64,000 nucleotides of DNA, from the NCBI GenBank assembly GCA_000149265.1, contig CH003228.1:1310723-1374722 (forward strand). The letters run 5' to 3'. This document shows, piece by piece, positions 40,734-54,000 of the stretch. Both the position numbers and the translations under genes were made by a program. Position 1 is the first letter of the stretch. Each line of letters begins with the position of its first letter. The stretch comes from Ciona savignyi. Taxonomy: Eukaryota > Chordata > Ascidiacea > Phlebobranchia > Cionidae. The notes under the pieces were generated by a model. That model was given only the letters and a program-made list of their open reading frames with translations. It did not search any database and was not told the DNA's origin.

Positions 40734-41435
40734 ATGGATTTCGTTAAGTATTTGTATTTGGCTGCGTGTGTGGGATCAGTACTGGCGTATCCAACTTCAC
40801 AAATGTTGGATATTGAAAAGGATCAATTGGCCGCTTTTCTTCAACGTGAAAGTTCAGCTTTCCGAGATATTCTGTACCACCACGCGGCAAGCGGCTTTGA
40901 GAAGAGCGACAATGGCATACTAGGACCACAAAGCCCGCAAAATATATTCAATCAACAAGGAGATGGGTGGAGCAGGTACGCCCAAGGCGGAAAGCAAACA
41001 CATGCGATACAAGAAGGAGGAATTCCAGTAAACGCTCGTCAACATTGGAGCTACGAGTACATGCCAGGAGGTAGAAGGTCGTCATGGGAAAACATTGGCG
41101 CACCTGTTTCAAGGCAACATTGGAGTTATGAGTACATGCCGGGCGGACGCCGATCCGTACCTACACATGCATTGTTCAAGCGACAACATTGGAGCAAGGG
41201 ATATTCTCCTGGTGGAAAACGAAGCGTTGACCTGGCAGAATTTGACGACCAAGGACATCGTATTATGGAACACAATGGTATGAAAGAGAAAGCCTTTGAT
41301 ATTCAGCAACCTCAACCAAGTAATGGCATCCACGGCCCTGGCATGAATCAGAAAAAAACGGATTGGAAAAACTGGCTGAGCAGCAATCCAGCAACTGACG
41401 ACACCATCGATCAAAACCAAAACGACGAAGCATAA
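40734..41435 (+). CDS. gnrh1: Tunicate prepro-GnRH encoding three peptides
   Basis: A single-exon precursor of 233 aa from ATG 40734 (an in-frame ATG lies three codons upstream, at 40725). The signal peptide is MDFVKYLYLAACVGSVLAYP. Three peptide cassettes follow: R-QHWSYEYMPGG-RR, R-QHWSYEYMPGG-RR and KR-QHWSKGYSPGG-KR. N-terminal Gln becomes pyroglutamate, and the last Gly donates the amide after cleavage at basic sites. From memory of Ciona nomenclature these are tGnRH-5 (twice) and tGnRH-6. The peptides act on Ciona GnRH receptors in the cerebral ganglion and gonoduct region, with roles in gamete release and metamorphosis. The first two peptides follow a single Arg, the third a dibasic KR. 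The C-terminal acidic region is unstructured. ATAAATAAAA at 41432 overlaps the stop and can serve as a poly(A) signal. Confidence 0.95.
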   Translation: MDFVKYLYLAACVGSVLAYPTSQMLDIEKDQLAAFLQRESSAFRDILYHHAASGFEKSDNGILGPQSPQNIFNQQGDGWSRYAQGGKQTHAIQEGGIPVNARQHWSYEYMPGGRRSSWENIGAPVSRQHWSYEYMPGGRRSVPTHALFKRQHWSKGYSPGGKRSVDLAEFDDQGHRIMEHNGMKEKAFDIQQPQPSNGIHGPGMNQKKTDWKNWLSSNPATDDTIDQNQNDEA

Positions 41436-42170
41436 ATAAAAAAAGTGTGTTTATATTTCAAACCAAGATAAATGTTATATAAAAGTAAATTTGTGATTTT
41501 AAATTACAAAACGGTTCACTTTCCCTTGCTTTTCAAAACACACTTGGATTAAACTATAAAAAGTGGCCTTGAACTGGTACTCGAATCTGTACAGCGTTAT
41601 TTATGTGATGACAACTTGTATTTACACTTTCTATTTCCTTGAAATTGTTTTAAAGCATAATAAACACGGCAAAGTTAAACTAGTCGCTTATTACCCGATA
41701 TTGTGAATAATTGACAAGACAGCAATCGATAGTCTATAGTAGTAACACGCAGTGAGTATACATTCATTATTGTTTATTAAAATAACTACTTTGGTATCAA
41801 ATTATTTCTCTTTTAAGGTTTACAATATTCTAACAATGGTATCTGAAAAATTAAAAAAGTCTTTACCATCTTTCCCGTTGTTGTTTTAGGATGACCGCCC
41901 GTGAGTAATATGTATGTATTCAGAAAGGATGTAGATTTAAAAGTCAGTACAATATTTTAATTTAGTAGTTTGTTTTATTTAGTGGTTTTACAGAAAATTC
42001 TTGTCAAAATGAACCTTCAATATATATTATACATTTTTACAGGGTTTTCCAAAGTATTTTTATATAACACTACCAAATGAGTATTTACTTCTACTTCATG
42101 GTGAAGTGGGCGTACAGACTATATACAATACTCTATACTAAGCCAGTATACAATATTGAAAGGAATCGAT

Positions 42171-43420
42171 CTATCCTTCTTGCATTTCTTCCATCTGCAG
42201 TTTGATATCCATTACGTGGTCAAAGATGTCATCCATCCATTCAGGCTGAAGAAATCCTTGGCGAACGATGGTTTCGTGAGCTTCTGTTGCTCCTGTTGCC
42301 GTTTCCAACTCAGATTTCACTTCTTCCGTTACTGTGTTATATTCGTTATATTGAATATTAAATTTTAGGTCTTCAACATATAAGCTTTCGGTAAGAGGTC
42401 GGCAGCTATCAGACGAATGGTTGTTATACCGAACCTAGTCGGTTTTATCCTGGGCAAGGTACTCCGCCATGCGCACTATAGATAATAACACGATTGTCCG
42501 TGTGACAACGCTCCTGCGTTTTTTTATCCATGAGGTTCGAATGACCTATCCACTTTTTAATATACTATACGCTGCAATAATTCATCTTATCAATTACTAT
42601 ACTTTGCATACTCTCATATTATCAATATTATTGCGATTACAGAACCGATATATTTCAAGTTTACCGACCTAAAAGTATTTTAAGGCACAGCTTTTTTTAA
42701 AATAGTAATAGTATATAAGATACCTGGTTTACGTAGCGGCCACATGTCCAATTTTCCTGGAATTTTGTTGTTGAGAAATTGAAGTTGTTTCCTCACATTT
42801 TGTAAATATCGGTAATGCTTTTGTAAAAGGATTGCCATTCCATTTTCGATCTTAACAACATACATAAAACGGCTTTGATTAATGTGGTAAAAATTGGTTA
42901 CATACATATTTTGTAAGAATATACTAGCTGCACATGCCAAATCTATAAATCACAGATGTTGCTTGATGTTCAGTTTCAATAACCTTTTGATTTGTAGGTT
43001 TGTGTCCGTGGTTGTTTGTCGAATACCATCGGTTTGGTGGCTTGTGTCCCATCATGCTGTTTCCGTCAATTTCATTCTGAACACTCTCCTTGTAAACAAA
43101 AATAGTTGAGCTATTTCAAACAGTGGACTCGTCGGATTATATTCTAGAAAAAGTCGTATATAAATGTACCACGAAGATGTAGAAAAATAATTCTGCAGCT
43201 TAGAGATGGAGGTATCAGTTAGATGTGTAACGAGTATTGATTGTAAGTTTTGGAATGAAATTTATTTAACTCGATTAAAAAAGCGGTTGTGCATACTTAC
43301 AGTGAGTTGTGTAAGGTAATCTTCCATGCTGATACTCTGCTGTGAAATATCTTCAGAGTGAAGAGCGAACACAAGATGACAGAAGGTGAAAAGGTAAATC
43401 ACAAGCCACACAGAATACAT
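42171..43420 (-). CDS. Secreted protein of unknown family, four exons
   Basis: CDS complement(42171-42370, 42724-42872, 43027-43088, 43301-43420), 531 nt, 176 aa, phases consistent. The signal peptide is clear (MYSVWLVIYLFTFCHLVFA, cleavage before LHSEDIS). The mature part reads SMEDYLTQLT, then a basic helical stretch (GMAILLQKHYRYLQNVRKQL) and KLDMWPLRKP. An acidic C-terminus with EEVKSELETATGATEAHET, FLQPEWMDDIFDHVMDIK and MEEMQEG follows. Almost no cysteine. The early helical part loosely recalls the N-terminal domain of prolyl 4-hydroxylase alpha, but the catalytic domain is absent and I do not claim homology. The second exon's donor (GTATTC) was chosen for phase and is the least certain junction. 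Convergent with the GnRH gene, 0.7 kb away. Confidence 0.68.
42385..42540 (+). repeat. Degenerate SINE fragment
   Basis: Contains CTAGTCGGTTTTATCCTGGGCAAGGTAC-like core and ACACGATTGTCCGTGTGACAACG. It resembles the 3' half of the tRNA-derived repeat and lies in an intron of the secreted-protein gene. Confidence 0.45.
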
Positions 43421-46400
43421 TTTGCCCTATTTCTATGGTGTATAGTTTTAGATTGCAATTAAAGATTAATGTTAACTCTAATCTAAATATCAAATATATG
43501 CACTTTTACTAAGGCAATATGAGTTGTTTTCGTCGAAGACCTCGTCTTATACGAAGCATTATTGTCAGTTGTTTGCTTAGCAGCCGTATTAAGTGGAAGG
43601 AGTGTCTGTGCACATATGGTGGGGCCTCTCTTCACGGACCGCAGTGATGTCTAAATATTTCCGGGGATGCCTGCAAAAATAAGATATCTGTAAATATTTA
43701 CAGCTAATTTAAAAAATGCACTGATATAAAAATGCCTACATATGAGTAAATACAGTGATTGAAATGGCGAGTGCGAGGGCGTAAATTTGCTAAAGTGAAA
43801 CACTATCTTAAAATCACACCAGCACACTCAAGTTGAAACTTAAGATATATTAAATAAGCAAGCCTTAAAATGAATATTCCTAAATTTAGTCTCCCATATA
43901 TAAACGTTAGGCTACAACTCTGGTGGCTCTTATAGTAATGTTTCTCACGATTTTGCAGACCGAACAAGACTTCAATAAACTGGTTATTAAATAGTCAACC
44001 AAGTCCGTTCAAATTTCTAAAATAATGTTGTTAATACCCTCCAAATTACTCTTAAACCTTTTAAATCTTAATAACAAAACACTGTAGCAAAATGATGTTG
44101 TTTTTTATATGTTGATGAAGTTCACAATCTCGGCAATACTGCATTCATAATATTAACAAACATATAGTGGACAGACTGAAATTGGTTTTAAGGAATTTCC
44201 TACTGAACCAACTGAACGCGAATCTAAAACCACAAGTCTTTGACGTTTGTCTTTTAAAATAACCGGGACGGCGCTATAAGTTGATGTACTCGACATATTG
44301 CAGAATTTGATTGACACTGGGCGAAGACAATTCTGACTAGTGAATCCAAGTTGGTTAGTGTGAAATAGCAACATTAATACTGAAAATATTAAAATAGATT
44401 TTATGCATATATATATGTGATATTTATTTAATGTTTGAACGTGGACATATCACCTATAACAGACTTTAAACAACGTTGTTTAGTGCAAGTCTATTTAATC
44501 ACCTGCGTTGCTCTTTACCGCGAGGACGAGAAGGGGACATTATAACATAGGTAATTGTATAATAACCTAAATATAGATTTATTGGTAAAGCGGTTACGTG
44601 TTTTTGGTTTAAGATTTTTTATACTATTTCAACTTCCTGGGGCAAAAATGAAATTCGAAAAAATAACTTTTCTGTGGGCTGCAAATCAGTTTGTAGATAA
44701 TTTGTCTTTGTTGGAAGATGGTGACGCTAAATTTTCAATCCCCAGTCGGCACTTGTAAATAAATTCTGTTCATAGATACTCAGTTTAAATTCCTACCCTT
44801 TGTCCCACTCCCCTTTGCCCCGACCCTTGTCTTGGTCGGTCTTTCCCACGAACCCCTGGCAATATTCCATCATGCAAGCTCCAACATCTACTCTATCCTT
44901 CCCACAGAGACGCGGTCTGGTCACCCCAATCCCATCCGACCAGGCCTTACACCTCCCTGATGTTGTCTTTTAAAACGATTTTTTCTATGATTTTTTTTTA
45001 ATATAACGTCATACATATTTATATATATATTTTTTTAATAGTTTTTAATAGATTAGATTTTAGCGTGTGTGACAAGGGAGGGCGTGTCACCCTGCTGTAG
45101 TCTGGTAGAACAATACCTGAAAAACAACACGCTAATAATATCCTAATATACATGAACCCGGAAACCATCTAAACTAAGGGCTTCCTGAGGCCGAAAGTTA
45201 CCGCACTGAAAGTGCTGGCAAATTTTATCGTATTGTTTTAATACGCTGTGGTGTTGCGTGGTTGATACGAATAAAAGTACACATACTAGTTCAGGTGACA
45301 TCAATTTGCATTTATTTAGCCATGGTACAGTTATACATTAATTCTACGCACCCAACCATGATTAGTGTCCCGGGTGTACACTGGATAAAATGCATTTCCG
45401 GTTCTCATTTTAATGTATCATTGCGGAGAACTGTTTGTTTACTCCAAATAGGGGTAAAATTTAAACAAACCAACATTATATGCTTGTTAGCGTCTGACCA
45501 TTGTGGTGAATAAAGCCATAAGAAACCGATCTTGTTATATATTAGTAGATCTCCGTATCTAGTTAGAAAACTTGGCAGCGCCTAAAGCTAAAAGAAAAAT
45601 GACGGATATGGCGTGCTAAAAATAGCACACATAGGCTGTCCAGTTTTTAATAATTTTATATTTTTCCTTTATTTTAAAAACATTTTTTTTTAACAATTAT
45701 TAAAAAAATATTTTCTTTTGTAGAAACGATATTCCAGTGCATCGAATAAAACGATACAAGATGTCGCTGTTGTTTAACTTTGGAGTTCATTTTGTTCCTG
45801 GTAATATGGAGAGTTAAAGCAATCACTGGTTTAAATGCGGTTGAATGTTTGAAGATTACTGTTAGGTCAGTATTGGTGTTTTATACAGGTGGTTATTGAT
45901 TACAGTATATTTACATGAATTTCATATTTTAAGAGATTTTCTGAGGTAGCTTGGGGTATGCAAAGTCCGTTTGTCCTTCCAGTTCATTTTATACATATAC
46001 AACTTTCTTTATACTTTGAAGTAAATAATACACAGTTCTGAAATAACGTCTGTCAAATTATAATCGGCAAAAAAATGTGCAAAAAAAACGTCGTGCTATC
46101 TTCGTCGGGCATTTCCCTAAAGCATTTTACTTAGAATTTTCCACTGAATATCATATTACCCGATAGCAGGAAAATGGCAAAATCAAATTATGTCCCTTGG
46201 ATTCGAAAGGAATCCGTAATAACGATCTTTGTGATTGTGATATTTCCCTCATGGTTTCGAAACATTTTCTTAAAAATATAGTCGGATTTTTACACTTTAA
46301 CCGACCACGCCTATCTCATTAAGAGTAACTCTAAGTACCATTGATGATTTAATTCTCCACCTGGCAGAAAAATACCAAGAGATAGACAATGGACACTTAT

Positions 46401-47880
46401 GTATGATGTCAGAAACGGGTTTCTTTGAAACCATTGAAGCGTAAAACCTCTCTTGTACATTCAGTTGAATATTTTGGTTGGCAGACCACGCCATAGATAA
46501 TAATCTCTTACCGAGGCTTTTAGAGGTTATATAATGCGACAATGGGCCGTTTGTGGCAATTTTTAAAATTCTTTTCTGTGATAAATACACGCCAATAAGA
46601 AGACCATCGACCTATATGTTCTAAATGTCATGCAGTGGCTCAACGTACGACTAGATCACTTCAGTCAAGTACTACATTTAAAGTATCGCATCAAATAAAC
46701 AGTCATCGTGGGCGCAGAAGAATGAAAAGTGTTTATAAATCCCAATTCCAATGAGTAATGTGGGTATCTAGGTCAACCAACCTTTCGGTAATGTCTGTTG
46801 CAGGATAGACAAGAATTAGAGTTTTTGTAGAAGTAAAACACTTATTTAAACTTTTAGCCCTGCATGTGCAGTATAAATTAAATTGTATGTGTAAAACGTT
46901 AAACTTAGAAAAGGACAGGTCTTTGGTTTATAGCCAATGACAGCGTGGTCCAACTGCAAGCATGCGGCCCTCGGATATGATTTTTGCGGCCCGCGAGTTT
47001 TCATTTAACTTGTATTTTTGTTACAGTCAGTCTTTTTATTAAGAACAAGTATTAAATATTTTAATGGTTGCAAGACTTGTGTAAATTAAGCTTACAAGAT
47101 TTTTTATGTGACATTTATTATGACTATAGAATTAATTGTACATCAGACAAATGTTTATTAAATAATACCTTTTCTTATGGGAGAAATTATGAGTAGGGTT
47201 GTAGACTAATGTTGTAATGTTTGCAGTAAAATAGTCAGAGGAGCGCGATAATTTCACAATGGTTAGGAGTCCTTAGGACCTAACCTTTAGGTTGTTGCTT
47301 TTCTCGTCATTTTGTTGGAAGTGGCCCGCAAGCTGTCCGGTTTTGTGAAATGGCCCGTAAGTGAAAATGGCCCATAATTTCCACAACAATATTTCTTTTG
47401 GTTAAATAGCTTGACGCATATTAATTGACATAATCTCCAGGCTTAAACTATTTGAATGCGTACATAGTAATTATAATACATTCAACTGGTTTGTTAATTT
47501 TCTTATGGTGAAAATATAAAACATGATTCAACAAAAAGTTGTAGAAAAAAATGTAAATTGTGCTTCAACGTAGACACAAAGCGCGACTTGTCTGCGACGT
47601 ACAAACCACTGCACTTGCTAATTGGTAATGTTACACTTGCGTTGGCACTGATGTTACTGTCAGAAGTGTGGAGTATAAATACTTGTGCGGAAAAGGTTGT
47701 ATGATTTGCTTTAACGGTTAACTCGATCTGCTGTCACGCATTATAGCTTTCTACATCTATATTACTTGGGGATACAGTAGTCTAAGTAGTGGATAAGTAA
47801 AACACATTATTTCTACGTATATATACTAATCGAGTAGCAAAAATAAACATGGAAAACAATAAACCGAGATAATGAGTTAT
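43421..47880. other. Gene-poor stretch, 43.4-47.9 kb
   Basis: No convincing exon. A C-rich patch (44790-44960, CCCACTCCCC ... CCGACCAGGCCTTACACC) followed by T-rich tracts looks like the 3' end of an old retroelement. 46940-47400 contains GCGGCCCGCGAG and GTGGCCCGCAAG words typical of degraded hAT-related repeats. Neither can be bounded. Confidence 0.35.
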
Positions 47881-49788
47881 TATGGGTCCCATTTGGAAAA
47901 ATGGGACACATATTGTTTTTGTCCGTCTTTTTTTTTCTTTGTTTTTTTTTTCTTTTTTTTCTTTTTTTTTCGTCAAACGCTTGACAGGCATGGCTTGTGG
48001 CTCCGACATCTACCAGAAAGGATAATGAAATCGCAATGAAACTTAGACATTGGTTAGACCACATGGTCTAGATGAGCAGAAACCACCATTTTTTGTAATA
48101 TACCTAGGGGAATTCCCCTGGGGGGTGAAAAACCAAAACGGTATTTTTTTCAAAAAATTTAGCGTTTTTGGGCATAGCGCATGAACGGCTGCTCCAATTT
48201 TGATCAGATTTGGTAAAATAGTAGCGTCTTAGCCACTGCGTTACCAATTAAAAGAAACAAAATATTTACCTAGGGAAATACCCTAAAATGAAGATATGTT
48301 TCTAAATCAAGATTGTGACAGACATGGATTGTGGCTCCGACATCTAACAGAAGGGATAATGGAATCCCAATGAAACTTTGTCATTTGTTAGACCACATGG
48401 TCTAGATGAGCAGAAACCAAAATTTTGGGTAATATAACTAGGGGAATTCCCCTGGGAGGTGAAAAACCAAAACGGTATTTTTTCAAAAAAATTAGCTTTT
48501 TTGGGGCATAGCGCATGAACGGCTGCTCCAATTTTGATCAGATTTGGTAAAATAGTAGCCCGTTGGCCACTGCGTTACCAATTAGAAGAAACAAAATATT
48601 TACCTAGGGAAATACCCTAAAAATGAAGATATGTTTCTAAATCAAGATTGTGACAGACATGGATTGTGGCTCCGGTATCTAACAGAAGGGATAATGAAAA
48701 CCCAATGAAACTTCGTCATTTGTTAGACCACATGGTCTAGATATGCAGAAATCAAAATTGTGGGTGATAAATTTAGGGAAATTCTCCTGAAACCTTAAAA
48801 ACCAAAACGGGTTTTTTTTCTAAAAAAATAGCTTTTTACGGGATAGCGCTTGAACAGATTCTCCAATTTTAATCAGATTTAGTGGAATTGAAGTGCATTA
48901 GTCACTGATTTAACACTTGAACTAAAACAAAAAAGATTACGTAATGAAATACCCTAAAAAATAAGATTTTCTCCTCAAATCATGATAGCAACATGCATGG
49001 CATGGCGCCCCGACATCTACCAGAAAGAGTAATGGAATCGCAATAAAAATTTAACACTTGTAAAATAACATGGTCTAGATATGCAGAAACTATAATTTTG
49101 GGTAATGAATCCAGGGGAATTCCCATGAGACGTTAAACCAAAACGTTTTTTTGTAATAAATTATCTGTTTGGGGCATAGCGCTTGAACGGCTGCTCTAAT
49201 TTTGATCAGATTTGGTGAAATGTTAGAACATTAAACACTCTGAGTTAATTTATTAAAAGAAAGAAAACATTTACTTAGGGTAATTCCCTTAAAAACGAAA
49301 ATATGTTCTTGAATTATGATTGTGACAGGCATGCCATATCGCTACATATCCAACAAGGAGAGACTGACACATCCAACAAGGAGACAAATCAGAATAAAAC
49401 TTTAAGAATTGTTACATAACATGACCCACATATGTAAAACAGAAACTTATCTACTAAACTTAGGAGAATTCCCTGAAACCATGAAATCGGGCTATTTTGG
49501 AAATTTAGCTTTATTTTACCACCACGCTTAAAAACAAGCTTTAATTTAAAACATTTGTGGTAAAATGTTCGTAAATTTAAGACGTTTATTCTTTTCTCAA
49601 CTAACACATGGAAAAGAAGTTTGGTCTGATAACTATGGGACCCATGCGTTTATGCTTGCAGAAACAAAGTACCTTACTCAGTGTATAAAATACAAATTGT
49701 GGTTAGGGACCCTGTAGCATGAATATATGGCATACGACATGTGTTTTACAAATTGTGGTGGTTAAACACGTGGTTGACACTCTCTAGT
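47880..49788. mobile_element. Repeat-array element sharing the ACTAGAGAG end with the GNAT composite
   Basis: The right end (49750-49788, CACGTGGTTGACACTCTCTA-GT) and the adjacent blocks GGGACCCATGCGTTTATGCT and AAATACAAATTGTGGTTAGGG are the same sequence as the ends of the 25.5-36.1 kb composite. Its body is the 335-bp array. The left side (from about 47880) matches the inside of the composite (GGACAAAAACAATA in inverse), and I found no left terminal copy. Likely a deleted relative. Confidence 0.6.
47983..49600 (+). repeat. 335-bp tandem array, about five units
   Basis: Unit starts (GACAGGCATGG or variants) fall at about 47983, 48317, 48652, 48988 and 49324, spaced 334-336 bp. Units 1-3 are close to each other; 4 and 5 are diverged and the last is partial. 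Units carry a TAGACC-ACAT-GGTCTA hairpin, a GGGGAATTCCCC palindrome and GGGCATAGCGC(A/T)TGAACGG. No coding. Confidence 0.9.
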
Positions 49789-51091
49789 TATTCTAGCTGG
49801 TGTATCGCATTAAAACCTATATATGAATTTGTAAAAACTATTCTTGATCTATTTATTACTGCTGTATAATTTATACGTCATATATTGTATCATAAAATGT
49901 TTGTGTTTTTCCAAGGGTGATCGACTACCACATATTTATAGTTTATTTTTTACCGAAAATCATGTTCAGGCTGCTCTTGCCTGCGGCTTATCTAGTTTGT
50001 GTACTACGCACGTAATTATTTAAAGGTCATTGATTTTAATCTTACGAAAATAGCTGTTTGTCAAAAACTTTATAAATTTGGTGGTTTTCAATACACAGAA
50101 ACTTTTCAAATGTTCACGTAGGCACATTCACCGCATATTCGCTCTACGTACTGTATAGTCCTCGCCGTGCTATTATACATGTTAAGACAGCCGACACAAA
50201 AATAATGCATAACCACAACCACCAATATGTATTACAACAAGTATATGTGTCACGTTTCCCACGGGTATTCTGACGATCAACTAGGTTCATTACATTTAAT
50301 ACAGCCGATAAGTTCGTGTGCAGTTGACAGTGACAGTGATACTTTTAAGCTGCTTGCTACCGAACTGGAAGTTGAGAGTACATTTTAAATTTTTAATCGA
50401 AGGAAAGATTCATCTATTGCCTCGATACAAATTTATAATATTTAAAATACCAAGTTACACAACGCAAATAACCACATTTCTTTCATAATGTCATCTTATA
50501 TTGCAAAAAAATGATTGCTAAATGTAAGCGTAATCAGTGGTATAGTATGAAATAAGATTTTTAAATGCACCCATTAACCAAGTAACATGCGTAATGTTAC
50601 ATTATTTCCCTCTTCCTTACAAATGGTTATTTGCCGATGCTATTTTGCGATTTTGTTGCAAGTCGACAGGAGTTTAAAGCCGCGTTGATATATTGTTCAA
50701 AATGAAAAAGTTATTGATAGAAGCCGCCTATATATATCGCGAACACTATTCTGCCTTCCGCACTATAGCATGTACGTCAAGAGAGAAAGGCAATTTCGTG
50801 AACTTAAAATTTGACTTGTACGTTAATCTTGAATCGTTGTGTGACATCTTAGAGTTACAGCATGCTCAAGCGTTTGAAATCAATATATATCTATAGTGTT
50901 GAGCTTCTTTCTTCAATATAGTGATCAGTTTAAGTGTTTTTTTTTCTGTGAATTCCTTTGCCGGTTTATAAACTTCATATTGGATTAAAACATTTTTTTT
51001 GGTTTTACAGCATATATTTTATTTATTACTTGGGAAGTTTATATACGAAACAAAAGCGAATTACAATCAAATCGACAACCAGGGTCAAAAC
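49789..51091. other. Upstream region of the GPCR gene
   Basis: AT-rich with no clear exon. A 3' splice site (GGTTTTACAG, ends 51009) precedes the first recognised coding exon, so a 5' exon is probably somewhere here. Confidence 0.4.
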
Positions 51092-54000
51092 ATGACTCAA
51101 GAATTAATTACGTCGTCTCCCAGTGAAGTGTTCGGCGGGATTTGGACCCTAGGAACCCGGGCAGCTGTGGGTTTCGTCTTTGGGCTCATTATTCTAGTTG
51201 GTCTCGTTGGAAATGCTATTATTATCACTGTCATCAAAAGAGAACATAAATTGCACACCAGGGCGAATTATCTAATTGGGTGAGTGGATTCGGTTTAATT
51301 AAATACCTAAACAAACATAGGGCTTGTATATGATAAATAGATTATGCCTAACTGCTGTACAGCAATACTGTGCACTCAAGTTCACGATTTTCCTTCCAAA
51401 TCGAGGGATGTAATTGTATTTTTGATTAAATATGACATAATATCCATCACAATAGAGAACCATATGCATAATTTATATCCGTTATATACCGATGACCGTT
51501 TTGTGCGACCGCATATGTACTCCATTGGTAACGCGTTGATTAATTACACATAGCGAATTACACAGATCACGCAATGCCACGGTAAGGTACAACACATGTT
51601 CAGCCCATTCGGCATTAAAGCATAAGCATGTTTAAGTTTTGTAAAGAAATCAGTACGGATTCCAACTGAAACATTTAAATCTCCCATCAGAGTTCACCAA
51701 ACTGTTTCAATTCGTAAATACCACCAACATGTTGTATTCGTGGAGTCAAAAATGTTAATCCTTGATTTTGTGATAAATGCAGGGGCTACATGTTTGACAG
51801 AAATGTTGCTTAATTTCCAATCGAAACATTCCATGGGTGGCAAATGGATTAGGGTGTGGTCGTATAAGTTAATTTTCAAAGCTTAAGCTTCTTTTTCATA
51901 CATACAAAATGCAAATCTACCTAACCACACTGCAATCAGACTCCATCACTTGACTTAAAATGGGACAATTTAAAGAATCGATTTTGGTTCTTTAATTATT
52001 TACAACTTTAAAAATAGTTTAGCTGAGATTTTGATATATTTTTAGCATATCCAAAGAAAAACACTTTGATATATCACTTCCGAATTACGCGGACGTGTTT
52101 GTTGTTGCTTAAAGAAAGGGAGTTGCATTTTTGTGCATTTTCGGCGCAGTGAATAACAATTCAGCGCGCGTGACTCAGGCACGTAGATGATTGGGTCCGT
52201 TTCAAGTTCGCTTGTTGGGGTGTCAGTGTAATTGAATCCAACGACTTATAAGACAAGACCGGTTTGTTAAACAACCATTGATTTTCATTGTTCTTAGCGC
52301 AGCACAACAATGCCAAAACAGGATGATGTCACATGTTGAAGCGGGTCGGTGGACAACCTTTCAAAGTGGCGAAATGACTCAGATATACTTTGCTCAATAG
52401 TTTTAACAAATCATAGATTATTTATAAAAAAAATTAACAATACTCGTCCTCTTTTCAGATCTTTGGCAATGGCCGATTTGCTAGTTTCTTTTCTTGTTTC
52501 GCCGTTTTCAGCTGCGATGACCTTACACGAGGTCAGTCCCGATTTGAACTACGTTGGACATCACATTTTGTGCCAGTTGTTTACTTTCCTTGATGTCACC
52601 TGCTGCACCGCATCCATACTGCATCTTTGCGTGATCGCTCATGACCGGTAAGTTTGAAGAATCGATAACTTTCCACCCACTATTGATTGCATCGAAGTTT
52701 ACCATTGGTAACTTTTGCTGCTCACGTTACTCTATTCGATTCGCGGAGATAAGTAGAATTATATTGCCTCGCCGAAGAAAACAAACACCACCACCCCATA
52801 ACTTTTGGATACTGCGTTACCTAAATTAGTAGTTGAACTTGTTCTGTTTTACTTAACTAATCACTGTTGAACTGTGGCAAAACATGTAATGATGTCTCTA
52901 GACTAATTGATGCCACAAAAATCCTATACACACAACTGTTTTGTTTTGTTTGATGTTTACTAGTTTTTTATATAATATATCACTTTTGAAATTAATTGAA
53001 TTATTCAATGTCAAAGACTTTTTTACTTTGGCTAAACTTATGTAAAAGTCATTCATGTTAGTATAATTAAATATAAGCATACAGCTCTCGTGGAACGACG
53101 TAAAATGATAACCGTAAAAATCAGTTAATTTTTTACATAAAAACGTGCTTAGGCCTATTTCGATTCTGGGGCCCAGAGGTTGATTAACATATGTTTAGAA
53201 TCACGCTTGGTGATACTAACCACTCAAAAGTGCTATAACCGTTACAAATTATATAGGCCCCGTTTATATTTATCTCGTTAATCAATGCTCAGCCAACGAA
53301 ATATAACAAATATGAGTGAACTTATGACCAGCTTTTGAATTTGACTCGTAAATTTTACATCACTTATTCACATGCGCGGTGTAAATATTCCACCGACAGT
53401 ATTGTTTGCTCATTATATTTCATTAATACATCATATCTGAAGCGTATGTCCGCAATAGTGAAACGCGTTATTATTTTTTCGATAAATTTACACATTTCCA
53501 TTTTATTTTTGTGTTATCCAAACATTTATTAACAATATTGTCTTTCTCTTACATTGTATTTGCAAAGCGGCAATCGAAAACTACAGTTTACATTAAAACG
53601 ACAGGTTCACGCGACAGAAGGCGATACCATCTGGTCGTATATAGTTCACTACTTGATACTATCCAATCGATTTGTAAGATATATGTAAAACGATACACTA
53701 GCTTTTAAAACCACGCTCATAGCGGCAAAGTGATTTTTATCAAGATCACTCACATTTTATCTAGACGTTCCACTTTAAATATATCCTACAACCGCATAAT
53801 TGATTTAAATTTAATTTGTGGTAAATCTTACTGAAAATTATATTTTCAAATATGTACTTCGATTGAAAAAAATTGCAAAGCGTTTTATTAAAAAAAGAAA
53901 AAGTGATAAAACCCTGCCTGCATACCTTTTTGATTTCCACATGTTGTTATTATAAACCCCCCTTCGCTTATTGTAAAAAAAGAAATGTAATAATCGCATA

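Noticed and set aside
46297-46590. 97-codon reverse-strand frame
   Set aside because: No recognisable domain and no splice partners; lies in a repeat-rich gene-poor stretch.
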